From the NCBI GenBank assembly GCA_902783235.1, contig CACZQG010000123.1, positions 1-7,090 on the forward strand: 7,090 nt of DNA, read 5' to 3'. Shown in pieces: positions 6,991 through 7,090 of the stretch (positions are counted from its first letter, which is position 1; each line of letters starts with the position of its first letter). A model generated the notes under the pieces. That model searched no databases, had not been told where the DNA came from, and saw only the letters and a list, made by a program, of their open reading frames with translations. Source of the DNA: an uncultured Ruminococcus sp. GTDB taxonomy: Bacteria; Bacillota; Clostridia; Oscillospirales; Ruminococcaceae. The position numbers and the translations under genes are program-made.

Positions 6991-7009
6991 TGTGCGGTGT
7001 TGCCTTAAA
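6991..7009 (+). repeat. 19-nt direct repeat, copy 2
   Basis: The sequence TGTGCGGTGTTGCCTTAAA differs by one base from positions 103-121 and has the same orientation. It begins 22 nt after the holA stop. The flanks on the left differ from copy 1; on the right both are A-rich. Here the A-rich stretch leads to the three-hairpin element rather than to a gene. Confidence 0.7.
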
Positions 7010-7028
7010 TAAATACAAAAGTTTAGGT

Positions 7029-7090
7029 CAAGCCTTTTCAAAGGCTTGCGGTGTCCAGAGGCAGAGCCTCGGTCGCTCATCGCAATGAGC
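7029..7090. repeat. Three consecutive hairpins (probable dispersed intergenic element, runs off window)
   Basis: Hairpin 1 pairs CAAGCCTTT (7029-7037) with AAAGGCTTG (7040-7048), a perfect 9-bp inverted repeat whose terminal pairs must open to make a loop. Hairpin 2 pairs GAGGC (7058-7062) with GCCTC (7066-7070), extended outward by CC/GG across a bulged A at 7057. Hairpin 3 pairs GCTCAT (7075-7080) with ATGAGC (7085-7090) and ends at the window edge. None is followed by a T-run, so they are not standard intrinsic terminators, although hairpin 1 could slow transcription or protect the mRNA 3' end. The compact array resembles REP/MITE-like intergenic elements. Membership in a family is inference. 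Confidence 0.55.

Noticed and set aside
6986..7001. AACAC/GTGTT inverted repeat around the second 19-nt copy as a holA terminator
   Set aside because: Only 5 bp, AT-rich and without a following T-run; the pairing is not shared with the first copy, so it is likely chance.
7029..7048. Hairpin 1 as an intrinsic terminator of the operon
   Set aside because: The stem is perfect, but it is followed by CGGTGTCC with no T-run on the + strand, and on the - strand by ACCTAAAC, so a standard intrinsic terminator is not supported in either direction.

Overview
The window looks like ordinary chromosomal DNA from a low-to-mid GC Gram-positive anaerobe of the class Clostridia. A Ruminococcus-like member of the Ruminococcaceae/Oscillospiraceae is my best guess. 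The basis is strong AGGAGG-type ribosome binding sites, the protein sequences, the gene order comEC-holA that is common in Bacillota, and intergenic sequence of a style I associate from memory with Ruminococcus genomes. The assignment is an inference; no taxonomic marker such as rRNA is present.

Layout. Positions 1-121 hold a non-genic, repeat-like element with four copies of ATCT spaced exactly 12 nt apart and a small hairpin. It runs almost straight into the alaS ribosome binding site. Five genes follow, all on the + strand: alaS (alanyl-tRNA synthetase, 146-2785); a 128-nt gap with two imperfect hairpins; a HIT-family protein (2914-3261); an adenine-phosphoribosyltransferase-like protein (3282-3842); comEC (3843-5915, TTG start abutting the preceding stop); and holA (DNA polymerase III delta subunit, 5919-6968). 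The last 122 nt hold a second copy of a 19-nt sequence also found just upstream of alaS, then three hairpins in a row that reach the window edge.

How the genes fit together. The HIT, phosphoribosyltransferase, comEC and holA genes are separated by 20, 0 and 3 nt and very probably form one transcription unit. alaS may be transcribed separately or read through into it. The functions are housekeeping: tRNA charging, nucleotide metabolism or salvage, DNA uptake and sliding-clamp loading. The cluster is more likely an inherited gene order than a dedicated pathway.

I found no new defence system, mobile-element gene, CRISPR array or RNA gene. The points most worth a second look are the 12-nt phased repeat in front of alaS, the shared 19-nt module at both ends of the window, the triple-hairpin element at the 3' end, and a ComEC whose C-terminal metallo-beta-lactamase-like domain has lost its metal-binding motif.
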